A DNA stretch of 42,501 nt from Clostridia bacterium (GCA_017463245.1 JAFTPN010000076.1:1-42501), one strand, 5' to 3'; numbered from the stretch's first letter, positions 32,451-42,346 are shown. Notes: generated by a model not told the origin, from the sequence alone. Numbers and translations are program-made.

Positions 32451-33452
32451 TTACTTCTTATCGGTGCCGGGGAGGGTCTGCTGGGGGGCAGAAGCCTTGG
32501 CGATGGATTCACGCATGGTGGTATCCGCCACGGTGTTCTGCATGTTGTAGTAGTCCAGCACGCCCAGCTTGCCTTCACGCAGGGCAGCAGCCATGGCGCG
32601 GGGCACATCGGCCTCGGCTTCCACAACCTTGGCGCGCATTTCCTGCACGGCAGCCTTCATTTCCTGCTCGTGGGCAACGGCCATGGCGCGGCGTTCCTCG
32701 GCCTTGGCCTGAGCGATGCGGCGATCGGCCTCAGCCTGATCCATCATCAGCTGAGCGCCGATGTTGCGGCCAACGTCCACGTCAGCGATGTCGATGGACA
32801 GAATCTCATAGGCAGTACCGGCGTCCAGACCCTTCGACAGCACGGTGCGGCTGATCAGGTCGGGGTTCTCCAGCACCTGCTTGTGGGTCTCGGCAGAGCC
32901 AACGGTGGTCACGATGCCCTCGCCAACGCGGGCGATAACGGTTTCTTCACCGGCGCCGCCCACCAGGCGTTCGATATTGGTGCGCACAGTCACGCGAGCC
33001 TTGGCGCGCAGCTCAATGCCGTCCTTGGCAATGGCAGCCACCACGGGGGTCTCGATGACCTTGGGGGTAACGCTCATCTGCACGGCCTCGAACACGTCGC
33101 GGCCAGCCAGGTCGATGGCGCAGGCCTTCTCAAAGGCCATGTCGATGTTGGCACGCTGGGCAGCGATGAGGGCGTTGATCACGCGATCCACATTGCCGCC
33201 AGCCAGGTAGTGGGTCTCCAGCTTGCTGATGGTCACGTCCAGACCGGCCTTGTTGGCCTTGATCAGGGGCAGCACCAGGCGCTGGGGCTGGATGCGGCGG
33301 ATGCGCATACCAACCAGCGTAGCAATGGAAATGTGTACGCCGCTGGCCAGGGCAGAGATCCACAGGCCAATGGGGAAGAAACGAAGGAATACCGTCAGCA
33401 CGATCAGCGCCAACACGACAACAAAGATGATCCAGGCAAATTCAGCTCCCAT
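32451..33452 (-). CDS. floA: Flotillin-like protein FloA
   Basis: Membrane-microdomain scaffold of the SPFH family, 333 aa (B. subtilis 331). It has an N-terminal membrane anchor ([20 protein letters not shown]) and [16 protein letters not shown]. The SPFH core has [20 protein letters not shown], and the coiled-coil Ala/Glu region is [20 protein letters not shown]. It ends in a short polar tail. It lies 54 nt after nfeD, the conserved bacterial NfeD-FloA pair. It is implicated in membrane fluidity, secretion and signalling platforms. Confidence 0.97.
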   Translation of the reverse strand: MGAEFAWIIFVVVLALIVLTVFLRFFPIGLWISALASGVHISIATLVGMRIRRIQPQRLVLPLIKANKAGLDVTISKLETHYLAGGNVDRVINALIAAQRANIDMAFEKACAIDLAGRDVFEAVQMSVTPKVIETPVVAAIAKDGIELRAKARVTVRTNIERLVGGAGEETVIARVGEGIVTTVGSAETHKQVLENPDLISRTVLSKGLDAGTAYEILSIDIADVDVGRNIGAQLMMDQAEADRRIAQAKAEERRAMAVAHEQEMKAAVQEMRAKVVEAEADVPRAMAAALREGKLGVLDYYNMQNTVADTTMRESIAKASAPQQTLPGTDKK

Positions 33453-33506
33453 TTTTCCTAACCTCCTATTATTTCAACCACCAAAGATGGTTTTTCCCGA
33501 ACTGTA

Positions 33507-34007
33507 TTACTTGATGGCACGAACCAGAATGCGGCTGCCCTCCACCCGGGTGATCTGCACCTTGGAACCGGGCTGGATGTATTCGCCATCGGAGACCACA
33601 TTCAGCTTCACATCGTCAAACTCGGCCATGCCGGTGGGACGCAGCACCGTGGTGGTCACGCCCTCCTTGCCCAGGAACACCTGCATGTCCTCGCTGGAGC
33701 GGTAGCCGGCCTCGTTGCTCTCCGTTTCGTTGAGAACGATGCGGCTCTTGCTCAATTTGCCATTGGCTGCCGAGCGCAGCGAAATGGAAATGGCAATGGC
33801 GATGATGGACAGGAGAATGACCGTCATGCCCAGGGCAGCCACGGGGCCGTGGTTGATCCAGGTGAACACCACCGCCACCACGTGCAGGATCACACCTGCA
33901 ATGCCCGGCAGGCCGAAGCCCGGCATGAATGCCTCCAGCACGATCAGCGCCAGGCCAACCACAAAGCAGATCAGAATCGGAAGATTCGCAGCAATAAACT
34001 CTAACAT
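33507..34007 (-). CDS. NfeD family membrane protein
   Basis: Short-form NfeD, 166 aa without the ClpP-like protease domain. It has about three or four N-terminal membrane helices (LPILICFVVGLALIVLEAFMPGFGLPG and onward). A soluble OB-fold domain follows (GKEGVTTTVLRPTGMAEFDDVKLNVVSDGEYIQPGSKVQITRVEGSRILV). AAGGGAGG 8 nt upstream supports the start. NfeD and FloA proteins act together at the membrane. Confidence 0.95.
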   Translation of the reverse strand: MLEFIAANLPILICFVVGLALIVLEAFMPGFGLPGIAGVILHVVAVVFTWINHGPVAALGMTVILLSIIAIAISISLRSAANGKLSKSRIVLNETESNEAGYRSSEDMQVFLGKEGVTTTVLRPTGMAEFDDVKLNVVSDGEYIQPGSKVQITRVEGSRILVRAIK

Positions 34008-34035
34008 GTTTGATACCTCCCTTGCTGTTGTGGCC

Positions 34036-34044
34036 AGTATAGCA
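34036..34044 (-). promoter_or_regulatory. Extended -10 promoter of nfeD-floA
   Basis: On the minus strand, TGCTATACT has the TGn extension before TATACT (34036-34041). No good -35 is visible, which is tolerable for an extended -10 promoter. Confidence 0.5.
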
Positions 34045-34096
34045 CAGCACCCTGCCGCCGTCTACACATCCTGCACCAAAGATACGTTTCGCTGCC

Positions 34097-34669
34097 TCAA
34101 ATGACAGTTTTCAGTTTTTGCAGGTCTTGCTGGTAAGTTTCCGTCAGGCTGCGGTTATAAATGATGGACGCCGGGTGGTACAGCGGGAACACTGCAAAGC
34201 TCTGCCCCTGCACCTGCGCCCGGGTCACCTGACCATGATGATCGCCGATGACCGCCTCCTTGCCCAGCAGCGCCTTCAGCGCCACATTGCCCAGGGTGAC
34301 GATCATTTTCGGCTGCACCAGCAGGATCTCTTCATATAAATAAGGGGTGAACAGCGCCAGCTCCTCCCGGTTGGGCGGGCGGTTCGATACGCTGCCCTTA
34401 GGGCTGACCTTGGTGGGGCGCACCTTCACCACATTGCTGATGTAGATGTCCTCCCGCCTCAAGCCCACCACCTCAAGAAAAGCGTCCAGGTTCTTCCCGG
34501 CCTTGCCCACAAAGGGGCGCCCCTGCAGGGTCTCCTGCTCACCGGGTGCTTCGCCGATGAGCATGATGGGCGGGTGATCCGCCCTGCCCTCGCCAAAAAC
34601 CAGGGTCTTTTCCTCCGCGGGCCAGAGGGTATCGAAAAATGCGCGGCAGCGCTTGCGGAACTGCTCCAT
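34097..34669 (-). CDS. Uracil-DNA glycosylase family protein lacking Fe-S cysteines
   Basis: 190 aa, family 4/5-like UDG fold. Motif A is GEAPGEQE and motif B is YHPASIIYN; VVKVRPTKVSPKG and NRPPNREELALF are also present. Where family-4 enzymes have Fe-S ligands (C-x2-C near the N-terminus and KCRPP), this one has no N-terminal Cys pair and reads KVRPT, so the cluster is absent. The paralogue at 35194 keeps the cysteines. GGAGG 4-5 nt upstream supports the start, 30 nt after the transposase. Glycosylase activity is likely but unproven. Confidence 0.88.
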   Translation of the reverse strand: MEQFRKRCRAFFDTLWPAEEKTLVFGEGRADHPPIMLIGEAPGEQETLQGRPFVGKAGKNLDAFLEVVGLRREDIYISNVVKVRPTKVSPKGSVSNRPPNREELALFTPYLYEEILLVQPKMIVTLGNVALKALLGKEAVIGDHHGQVTRAQVQGQSFAVFPLYHPASIIYNRSLTETYQQDLQKLKTVI

Positions 34670-34699
34670 GGGTACCTCCTGGTTGGTTTGATCGCAGGT

Positions 34700-35197
34700 T
34701 TACTCTTCCCATTTGCACAGGGAATCCAACTGCCATTTCAAAGGATTTTCATCGATGTATTGCCATATGTCCAGATAGCTTTCCTGACTGCGGACAATAT
34801 GATCGTGAAACGATTTTTGCCACAGGGGAAAGCCCGCCTTCTTCGTAGCCGCACCTTTGAACTGTTTCATGGCACGGGATATTGTAGGGGCGAACTGTGT
34901 TCGCCCGTCTGCATCAGGCTGGATCAACAATAGGAAATGGACATGATTGGGCATGATGCAGTAGTTCTCCACCTGCACTTCTTCATAGGTTTCATCCAGC
35001 CGAAGCATCTCTGCTTTCACGATTTCTCCGAGCGGCGAGAGCTTGGGGGCAGTGGGCGGGCGATCACAGATCGCCCCTACATCTGCCCAGAAAAGCGGCT
35101 TACGCTCGTTGGTGCAAATCGTAATGAAGTACACGCCGCATCGGGCATAGTCATACCCATCCAGACGCATCTTCTTTCGCTGGCATCTTTCCGTCAT
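34700..35197 (-). CDS. REP-associated tyrosine transposase (RAYT, Y1/IS200-like)
   Basis: 165 aa. N-terminal RLDGYDYARCGVYFITICT; HUH motif PNHVHFLL (His85, His87); C-terminal FHDHIVRSQESYLDIWQYIDENPLKW with candidate catalytic Tyr141/Tyr147. This family cuts single-stranded REP hairpins. Two REP palindromes lie inside the coding sequence, in frame. The left REP encodes about residues 40-47 (VGAICDRP) and the right REP about 98-105 (GRTQFAPT). The ATG overlaps the UDG stop as ATGA; an internal ATG at 35170 is an alternative. It sits inside an operon of house-keeping genes. Probably intact and the likely mobiliser of the window's REPINs. Confidence 0.9.
   Translation of the reverse strand: MTERCQRKKMRLDGYDYARCGVYFITICTNERKPLFWADVGAICDRPPTAPKLSPLGEIVKAEMLRLDETYEEVQVENYCIMPNHVHFLLLIQPDADGRTQFAPTISRAMKQFKGAATKKAGFPLWQKSFHDHIVRSQESYLDIWQYIDENPLKWQLDSLCKWEE
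34884..34908 (-). repeat. Right REP unit inside the transposase gene
   Basis: 24 of 25 bases match the right unit of REPIN copies 1 and 2 when read on the coding strand. The stretch is translated as part of GRTQFAPT. It faces the left unit at 35056-35080. Confidence 0.88.
35056..35080 (-). repeat. Left REP unit inside the transposase gene
   Basis: All 25 bases match the left unit of REPIN copies 1 and 2 when read on the coding strand. It is translated as VGAICDRP. Together with 34884-34908 it forms a 197-bp REP-bounded core in the gene. Confidence 0.9.
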
Positions 35198-35790
35198 TCA
35201 GCTTGCCCTGCCCCATAGATATCCCCATACAGCCCCAATTCCATCAGCTTATCCCGCAGGGACTGCATATCCTCCCAGGCCTCGCGCTTCTTGGAGGCGT
35301 CCCGCAGGAGCGCGGAAGGGTGGTAGGTGGGCATCATCCACACGCCCTTGCGCTGGAACCACCGCCCCCTGTCCCGGGTGATGCGGATCTCCGGCCCCAG
35401 GGTGTTTTTCGCTGCAGTGGAGCCCAGCAGCACGATCACCTTGGGCTGCACCAGCGCCACCTGCATCCGCAGATGGAGCTTGCAGGCCTCGGCCTCGGCT
35501 TCCTCCGGCACGCGGTTGTTGGGCGGGCGGCACTTGACGATGTTGCAGATGTACACCCTGTCCCTGGGCAGGGAAATGGCGGCCAGCATCCTCGTCAGCA
35601 GCTGACCCGCCGGGCCCACAAAGGCCAGGCCTTCCTCGTCCTCCACCTGTCCGGGACCTTCGCCGATGAACATCAGCGGCGCTTGCCTGTCGCCCTGCCC
35701 CGGCACCTTGTTGCGGATGCCCTGGTGCAGGGGACACATCCCGCAGGCCGCCACCTGATGCTCAAACAGCTCCCAGCTGATCTCCGCCAT
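35194..35790 (-). CDS. Family 4 uracil-DNA glycosylase (Fe-S)
   Basis: Thermostable-type UDG removing uracil from DNA, 198 aa. The Fe-S ligands are visible: CGMC near the N-terminus, then Cys in VKCRPPNN and in EACKLH. Motif A is GEGPGQVEDEEG with FVGPAGQLL, and motif B is TYHPSALLRD. GGGAGG 8 nt upstream supports the ATG. It follows the small membrane protein gene by 15 nt and precedes the transposase with a 4-nt overlap. Confidence 0.95.
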   Translation of the reverse strand: MAEISWELFEHQVAACGMCPLHQGIRNKVPGQGDRQAPLMFIGEGPGQVEDEEGLAFVGPAGQLLTRMLAAISLPRDRVYICNIVKCRPPNNRVPEEAEAEACKLHLRMQVALVQPKVIVLLGSTAAKNTLGPEIRITRDRGRWFQRKGVWMMPTYHPSALLRDASKKREAWEDMQSLRDKLMELGLYGDIYGAGQAE

Positions 35791-35805
35791 GGGGTACGCC
35801 TCCCA

Positions 35806-36138
35806 TCACAGTTTGGTTTGCCAAAGGGTAAAGGTCTGGCTGATGTCCGCCTGCACCCAGGTGATGAGGCTCACCAGCAGCGCCACCAGCAAAAGGATCA
35901 CCACCGTACCTGCCAGCACGCCGAAGAAATCTCCCACACCAGAGAGCAGCTTCCATTTCATCTGCCGCGCTTCCCGGCGTTCCTCGTCGGTGAGGTATTC
36001 ATCATAATACAGTTCGTCGGTATAGTATTCGTCCAGCTCCTGGTCATCCTCCAGGTAGTCGTCCTCCACAGGCTGCTGGAACACAGGCTGATAGTCCTCT
36101 TCCACCATGTCCTGGGATTCGTTGTTGAAATACGCCAT
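35806..36138 (-). CDS. Acidic Tyr-rich single-pass membrane protein
   Basis: 110 aa, unrecognised. Residues 1-55 are very acidic and Tyr-rich (VEEDYQPVFQQPVEDDYLED, then DELYYDEYLTDEE). A basic patch (RREARQMKWK) is followed by one membrane helix (about 68-95) and a short outer tail. AAGGAGG 7 nt upstream supports the start. It lies between trmL and the UDG gene in the operon. A tail anchored by a positive-inside helix suggests a cytoplasmic acidic domain; the function is unknown. Confidence 0.75.
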   Translation of the reverse strand: MAYFNNESQDMVEEDYQPVFQQPVEDDYLEDDQELDEYYTDELYYDEYLTDEERREARQMKWKLLSGVGDFFGVLAGTVVILLLVALLVSLITWVQADISQTFTLWQTKL

Positions 36139-36189
36139 GCTGCTTCCTCCTTCTACAGCATATAACGATGCTCCCGTGCTGATCCCTGC

Positions 36190-36708
36190 TTACACATAGT
36201 CCAGCCAGGGGGCGGCAGCCTCGTCCCGGCCGGTGAGGCTGCCGTGGTCGCTCAGCTGGGGAAAGTCCAGCTGGCGCAGCGCCTCATACAGCACAATGGC
36301 CACGGAGTTCGACAGGTTCAGGCTGCGGGCTTCCTCCCGCATGGGGATGCGCACGCACCGGTCGTAGACCTTCTCCAGCAGGTTCTCCGGCAGGCCGCGG
36401 GTCTCGCAGCCGAAAACGAGGAAATCCCCGTCCCGGTATTCCGCCTGATGGTAGCCCCTGGGGGCCTTGGTGGAGGCAAAGTGCATCCGCGCCCCGGGAT
36501 GCGCCTGCAAAAAGGCCTCCATGTCCGGGTAGGTGCGGTAGTTCATCAGGTGCCAGTAGTCCAGCCCGGCACGCTTCAAATATTTATCGGAAAGCGAAAA
36601 CCCCAGCGGCTCGATCAGGTGCAGCATGGCGCCGGTGGCTGCGCAGGTTCTGGCGATGTTCCCGGTATTTTGCGGGATCTCCGGGTTCACCAGCACGATG
36701 TTCAGCAA
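36190..36708 (-). CDS. trmL: tRNA (cytidine/uridine-34-2'-O)-methyltransferase TrmL
   Basis: SPOUT-fold wobble-position methyltransferase, 172 aa. It begins LNIVLVNPEIPQNTGNIART and contains LVFGCETRGLPENLL, RIPM and SLNLSNSVAIVLYEALRQL, the trefoil-knot SAM site. I chose TTG at 36708 because GGGAG lies 9 nt upstream, giving the family's usual N-terminus. An in-frame ATG three codons earlier touches that site. First gene of the unit trmL-membrane protein-UDG-RAYT-UDG. Confidence 0.95.
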   Translation of the reverse strand: MLNIVLVNPEIPQNTGNIARTCAATGAMLHLIEPLGFSLSDKYLKRAGLDYWHLMNYRTYPDMEAFLQAHPGARMHFASTKAPRGYHQAEYRDGDFLVFGCETRGLPENLLEKVYDRCVRIPMREEARSLNLSNSVAIVLYEALRQLDFPQLSDHGSLTGRDEAAAPWLDYV

Positions 36709-36727
36709 TGCAATCATCTCCCATATT

Positions 36728-36756
36728 ATTGTAGCATTCCCGGCGAAGGTTGACAA
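36728..36756 (-). promoter_or_regulatory. Promoter of the trmL operon
   Basis: On the minus strand, TTGTCA (36751-36756) and TACAAT (36728-36733) are spaced by 17 bp. The implied 5' leader is only about 13 nt. Confidence 0.72.
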
Positions 36757-36774
36757 GGCAAGTACAGCGAAAGA

Positions 36775-37165
36775 ACGGAGCGGCTTTCCTTCTATCTACT
36801 TGGCCTTATTGCTACTTTCCACCTCATCCGGCCTCACGGCCACCTTGTCCAGGTCGCAATCGCAGATTGCTCCCCGCTTTGGCTAAAAATATGCCACTGG
36901 CATATTTTCTTAACGCGCCGCGCCCTCAAGGGGAAGGCAAAGTGTTTGCGCCACCCGAAGGCTCCCCTTCGTAGGGGAGCTGTCGCCGCAAGGCGACTGA
37001 GGGGTTGGCTTCCCCTTGAGGGGTGAGCGATGCGAGCGTCGCCAGTGGCGACAATAAGCGAGCTGAACGAATCGACCGAAACAAGCGAGCTTGCTCGCGC
37101 CGATTGAGGTCGCGGATAGCTGTCAGCGCTTGCGCTGACTGATGAGGTGGAAAGCCACATCCTCT
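36775..37165. repeat. Gene-free spacer packed with palindromic repeats
   Basis: No gene is supported. The stretch contains short-loop hairpins: GCAATC-GCA-GATTGC (36856-36870), AAAATATGCC-ACT-GGCATATTTT (36886-36908) and GTCGCC-AGT-GGCGAC (37038-37052). Two GGGAG/CTGAC repeat copies are present: 36957-37007 (hairpin GTCGCCGCAAGGCGAC) and 37118-37160 (hairpin GTCAGCGCTTGCGCTGAC). The sequence after the second, gaggtggaaagcc, matches the first bases of the window. Confidence 0.7.
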
Positions 37166-37222
37166 GCCGATGCAACTTCTCCTCATTCACAAAAAATTCA
37201 TGACCCTTTCTGTGGAAAACCC

Positions 37223-37251
37223 TTGACAAAACATCCCGGTGGTGATATCTT
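37223..37251 (+). promoter_or_regulatory. Sigma-A promoter of the hrcA-dnaK operon
   Basis: TTGACA (37223-37228) and TATCTT (37246-37251) are spaced by 17 bp, with the predicted start just before CIRCE. Confidence 0.85.
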
Positions 37252-37261
37252 ATCATCGTGG

Positions 37262-37288
37262 TTAGCACTCAACCCCGGCGAGTGCTAA
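37262..37288 (+). promoter_or_regulatory. CIRCE element, HrcA operator of the dnaK operon
   Basis: TTAGCACTC, 9 nt, GAGTGCTAA: an exact consensus match about 100 bp before hrcA. It lets HrcA repress its own operon as well as groESL. Confidence 0.97.
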
Positions 37289-37388
37289 CAGCGGCCGGTG
37301 GCCGCAGCCAATCCGCCATAGGCGCTGGATGCCATTGTTGACGCCCGCGCCCCAGCAGATCGGAAATACATCGAAGGGAGTGCAACAC

Positions 37389-38408
37389 ATGGGCATGGAC
37401 GAGCGGAAATTCCGCATCCTGCAGGCCATCATTGATGACTATATCCTCACCGCTGTGCCTGTGGGTTCCCGGACGATCTCCAAGAAGTACGACATGGGTC
37501 TAAGCTCCGCCACCATCCGCAACGAGATGAGCGACCTGGAGGAGCTGGGCTACCTGGATCAGCCCCATGTGTCCGCAGGGCGCATCCCCTCGGCCAAGGC
37601 CTACCGGCTGTATGTGGATCAGCTGCTGCACCAGGGTCTGCTCCATTCCGACAGCGAAAGCGCCATCCGCGCCCACTTCCTGGGCAGGATGCGGCAGATG
37701 GAGGACGTGATCGACCACGCTGCCCAGGTGCTGTCCAACCTGACCAACTACACCGCCGTGGTGCTTCCCCCCAGCGGCCCGCAGCCCCGCATCCGCACGC
37801 TGCAGCTGGTGCCGGTGAGCAGCAATGCCGCGCTGGTGGTCATCGTAACGGACAGCGGCATCGTGCGGGACGCGGTGATCCGCGTATCCGAGCAGCTGGA
37901 CAGCGATACGCTCTACGCCATCTCCAAATCGCTGACCAAGGAGCTTTCCGGCTGCACCTTGAAGGAAGCCGTGGAGCTTTTGCCCCAGATCACCGGGCGG
38001 ATGCAGGACAACGAAAAGCTCCTGCAGGGGCTGAACAGCTTCTTCCAGGAGAACGCCGGCAGCAGCCACGCCCATGTGGCCATCGGCGGCCGGAGCAACA
38101 TCCTCAACTACCCCGAATACAGCGATACGGAAAAGGCTCGCTCCTTCCTCTCCCTGATGGAGACGCGGGATAAGCTGGCCTCCATCATCGCCCAGCAGGG
38201 CGAGATGGCCTTCACCGTCCGCATCGGCCCGGAGACCGGCGTGCCGGAAATGGCGGATTGCTCCATCGTCACCGCCACCTATTCCACCGGCAACGGCCAG
38301 CAGGGTACCATCGGCGTCATCGGCCCCACCCGCATGCAGTACAACCGGGTGCTGTCCATCCTTGGCACCATGGGACACCAGCTATCCGAGCTGTTCAGCG
38401 ACGATTGA
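37389..38408 (+). CDS. hrcA: Heat-inducible transcription repressor HrcA
   Basis: CIRCE-binding repressor kept active by GroEL, 339 aa. The N-terminal winged helix has ERKFRILQAIIDDYILTAVP and VGSRTISKKYDMGLSSATIRNEMSDLEELGYL, followed by QPHVSAGRIPSAKAYRLYVD. The C-terminal GAF-like domain ends ATYSTGNGQQGTIGVIGPTRMQYNRVLSIL. AGGGAG 8 nt upstream supports the ATG at 37389. First gene of the operon. Confidence 0.97.
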   Translation: MGMDERKFRILQAIIDDYILTAVPVGSRTISKKYDMGLSSATIRNEMSDLEELGYLDQPHVSAGRIPSAKAYRLYVDQLLHQGLLHSDSESAIRAHFLGRMRQMEDVIDHAAQVLSNLTNYTAVVLPPSGPQPRIRTLQLVPVSSNAALVVIVTDSGIVRDAVIRVSEQLDSDTLYAISKSLTKELSGCTLKEAVELLPQITGRMQDNEKLLQGLNSFFQENAGSSHAHVAIGGRSNILNYPEYSDTEKARSFLSLMETRDKLASIIAQQGEMAFTVRIGPETGVPEMADCSIVTATYSTGNGQQGTIGVIGPTRMQYNRVLSILGTMGHQLSELFSDD

Positions 38409-38438
38409 TCATCACAGAAAGGCAGAGTAAATAGCCGA

Positions 38439-38993
38439 ATGAGCAGAAAAGAACGCAAAGCCCAGCAGGAGGAAGTCCTCCAGGAAGAGATCCTTGAGGA
38501 AACCGCTGCCGAAGAAACCCCCGCCATTGATGTGGCAAAGCTCCAGCAGGACTGCGACAAGGCCGCCGCCCAGGCAGAGGAATACCTGAATCTGGCGCAG
38601 CGCGTGCAGGCGGACTTCGATAACTTCCGCCGCCGCAACGAGTCCGTCCGTGCCGACGCCTATGCCGAAGGCCAGCGCGCTGTGGCCGCTGCCATGCTCC
38701 CCGTGCTGGATAACCTGGAGCGCGCCCTGGACGCCGCTGCTGCTTCCAGCGACGAAGCCCTCAAGAGTGGCGTGGAGCTGACCCTGAAGCAGATGCGGGA
38801 CGCCTACGCCAAGTATGACGTGACCCCCATCGACCGCCTGGGCGAGAAGTTCGACCCCAACCTGGAAAACGCCATCATGCAGGGCAGCGCCGATGAAGGC
38901 GAGCCCGGCACCGTGTGCATGGTGCTCCAGAAGGGCTACAAGATGGGCGACCATGTGCTGCGCTTCGCCATGGTGAAAGTCGTCCCTGACTAA
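38439..38993 (+). CDS. grpE: Nucleotide exchange factor GrpE
   Basis: DnaK ADP-ATP exchange factor, 184 aa. It has an acidic, Gln/Glu-rich N-terminal helix, ADFDNFRRRNESVRADAYAE, VLDNLERAL and the C-terminal signature GTVCMVLQKGYKMGDHVLRFAMVKV. It lies 30 nt after hrcA. The 169-nt gap to dnaK contains a GCAGGC-AGT-GCCTGC hairpin (38994-39008) right after the stop but no gene. Confidence 0.97.
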   Translation: MSRKERKAQQEEVLQEEILEETAAEETPAIDVAKLQQDCDKAAAQAEEYLNLAQRVQADFDNFRRRNESVRADAYAEGQRAVAAAMLPVLDNLERALDAAAASSDEALKSGVELTLKQMRDAYAKYDVTPIDRLGEKFDPNLENAIMQGSADEGEPGTVCMVLQKGYKMGDHVLRFAMVKVVPD

Positions 38994-39162
38994 GCAGGCA
39001 GTGCCTGCACCCATTTCCGACCAACGCAATGATAAGCCATGTAGGCACACGCGATTGGAACGAGTGTACAACAATCCAACAGAACAGAGCACAGCCTCTT
39101 TCTGATATAAATCCAACCAAGCCAACAACCGACCAACCGGAAATATAGGAGGAAAATGAATT

Positions 39163-40980
<1,818 letters not shown>

Positions 40981-40990
40981 GCTCCTAAAA

Positions 40991-41036
40991 CCGGGAGCAT
41001 CCACCATGGGTGCTCCCGGAATTTTTCGGTAAATAC
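40991..41036 (+). terminator. Intrinsic terminator between dnaK and dnaJ
   Basis: CCGGGAGCA and TGCTCCCGG form the outer stem with an inner CCA/GG pairing, followed by AATTTTT. It could reduce read-through into dnaJ. Confidence 0.8.
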
Positions 41037-41104
41037 CAACTCCGCACCCCACCACTCCATGCGCGACCAACTCCATAAGAGCAGTCGTCTCCCATCGCAA
41101 AACG

Positions 41105-41198
41105 GGATTCTTAAGGGTCGAAGACCCTTGAGCGGAGTCCAGAGGCAGAGCCTCTGGTGGGTTTCCAAAGGGCAAAGCCCTTTGGCGGAGCCTCTGGT
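41105..41198. repeat. Truncated hairpin cassette upstream of dnaJ
   Basis: Three 3-nt-loop stems: AAGGGTC-GAA-GACCCTT (41113-41129), CCAGAGGC-AGA-GCCTCTGG (41139-41157) and CCAAAGGGC-AAA-GCCCTTTGG (41165-41185), followed by CGGAGCCTCTGG. The ends share linkers (gcggagt) with the cassettes at 8821 and 42352, but the terminator and CGGCGC modules are missing. It ends 8 nt before the dnaJ ribosome site. The rest of 41037-41218 shows no gene. Confidence 0.72.
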
Positions 41199-41218
41199 TT
41201 ATGAAGAGGTGAATCTCA

Positions 41219-42346
41219 TTGGCAAACAAACGCGATTATTACGAGGTGCTGGGCGTTGACAAAAACGCCACCGAGGATGACATCAAGCGCGCCTACCGCC
41301 GCAAGGCCAAGGAATGCCATCCCGACCTGCACCCCGATGACAAAGAGGCCGAGGCTCGCTTCAAGGAGCTGAACGAGGCCAACGAAGTCCTGTCCGACGC
41401 CAACAAGCGCGCCCGGTACGACCAGTTTGGCTTCGAGGATCCCATGGCTGGCATGGGCGGCGGAGGCAACCCCTTCGGCGGGTTCGACTTCGGCGGCATG
41501 GGCGGCATGGGCGATATCTTCGACCAGCTGTTCGGCGGCGGCATGGGCGGCGCGACCCGCCGTCAGGGTCCCCAGCAGGGCAATGACCTGCGCTACGAAC
41601 TCAAGATCACCTTTGAAGAAGCCGCCCACGGCTGCGAGAAGTCCTTCGAGTTCTACCGCAACGAGAACTGCACCACCTGCCACGGCTCCGGCGCCAAGCC
41701 CGGCACCTCCCCCGTCACCTGCCAGACCTGCAAAGGCACCGGCCAGATCCGCACCAGCGGCGGCTGGATGACCACCGTGCGCACCTGCCCCACCTGCGGC
41801 GGCAGCGGCAAGGTGATCCAGGACAAGTGCACCTCCTGCGGCGGCTCCGGCCGAACCCGCGTGAAGCGCACCGCCAACATCAAGGTACCCGCGGGCATCG
41901 ATAACGGCCAGACCATCATCATGAACGGCCAGGGCGAACCCGGCCTGCGCGGCGGCCCCAACGGCGATCTGTACATCAGCATCTCCGTCAAGCCCCACAA
42001 GCTCTTCAAGCGCGAAGGCTACAACCTGCGTCTGGACCTGCCCATCTCCTTCACCCAGGCAGCTCTGGGCGGCGATGTGGACATCCCTACCCTCACCGGC
42101 CCCATCAAATACCGCATCCCCGAAGGCACTCAAAATGACACCGAGTTCCGCCTCAAGGGCTACGGCATCCAGCAGCTCCGCGGCACTCAGAAGGGCGATA
42201 TGATCGTCCGCATCCGCGTGGAGATCCCCAAAAAGCTCACCGAAAAGCAGCGCGACCTCCTCCGCCAGTTCGACGACACCACCACCGGCAAAGAGTACGA
42301 GCAGCGCAAAGGCTTCTTCGACAAAGTCAAGGAATTGTTTAACTGA
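41219..42346 (+). CDS. dnaJ: Chaperone protein DnaJ (Hsp40)
   Basis: Type I DnaJ, 375 aa. The J domain has [20 protein letters not shown] and the HPD motif ([10 protein letters not shown]). It is followed by a Gly/Phe-rich linker and four zinc-finger repeats: [24 protein letters not shown] and CTSCGGSG. The C-terminal peptide-binding domain contains [19 protein letters not shown]. It starts with TTG at 41219 behind GAGGTGA. A terminator and a hairpin cassette lie between it and dnaK. Confidence 0.98.
   Translation: MANKRDYYEVLGVDKNATEDDIKRAYRRKAKECHPDLHPDDKEAEARFKELNEANEVLSDANKRARYDQFGFEDPMAGMGGGGNPFGGFDFGGMGGMGDIFDQLFGGGMGGATRRQGPQQGNDLRYELKITFEEAAHGCEKSFEFYRNENCTTCHGSGAKPGTSPVTCQTCKGTGQIRTSGGWMTTVRTCPTCGGSGKVIQDKCTSCGGSGRTRVKRTANIKVPAGIDNGQTIIMNGQGEPGLRGGPNGDLYISISVKPHKLFKREGYNLRLDLPISFTQAALGGDVDIPTLTGPIKYRIPEGTQNDTEFRLKGYGIQQLRGTQKGDMIVRIRVEIPKKLTEKQRDLLRQFDDTTTGKEYEQRKGFFDKVKELFN

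Noticed and set aside
34097-36756. trmL-UDG-RAYT-UDG cluster as an anti-phage defence island
   Set aside because: No nuclease, NTPase or toxin partner. All genes but the RAYT have ordinary house-keeping explanations.
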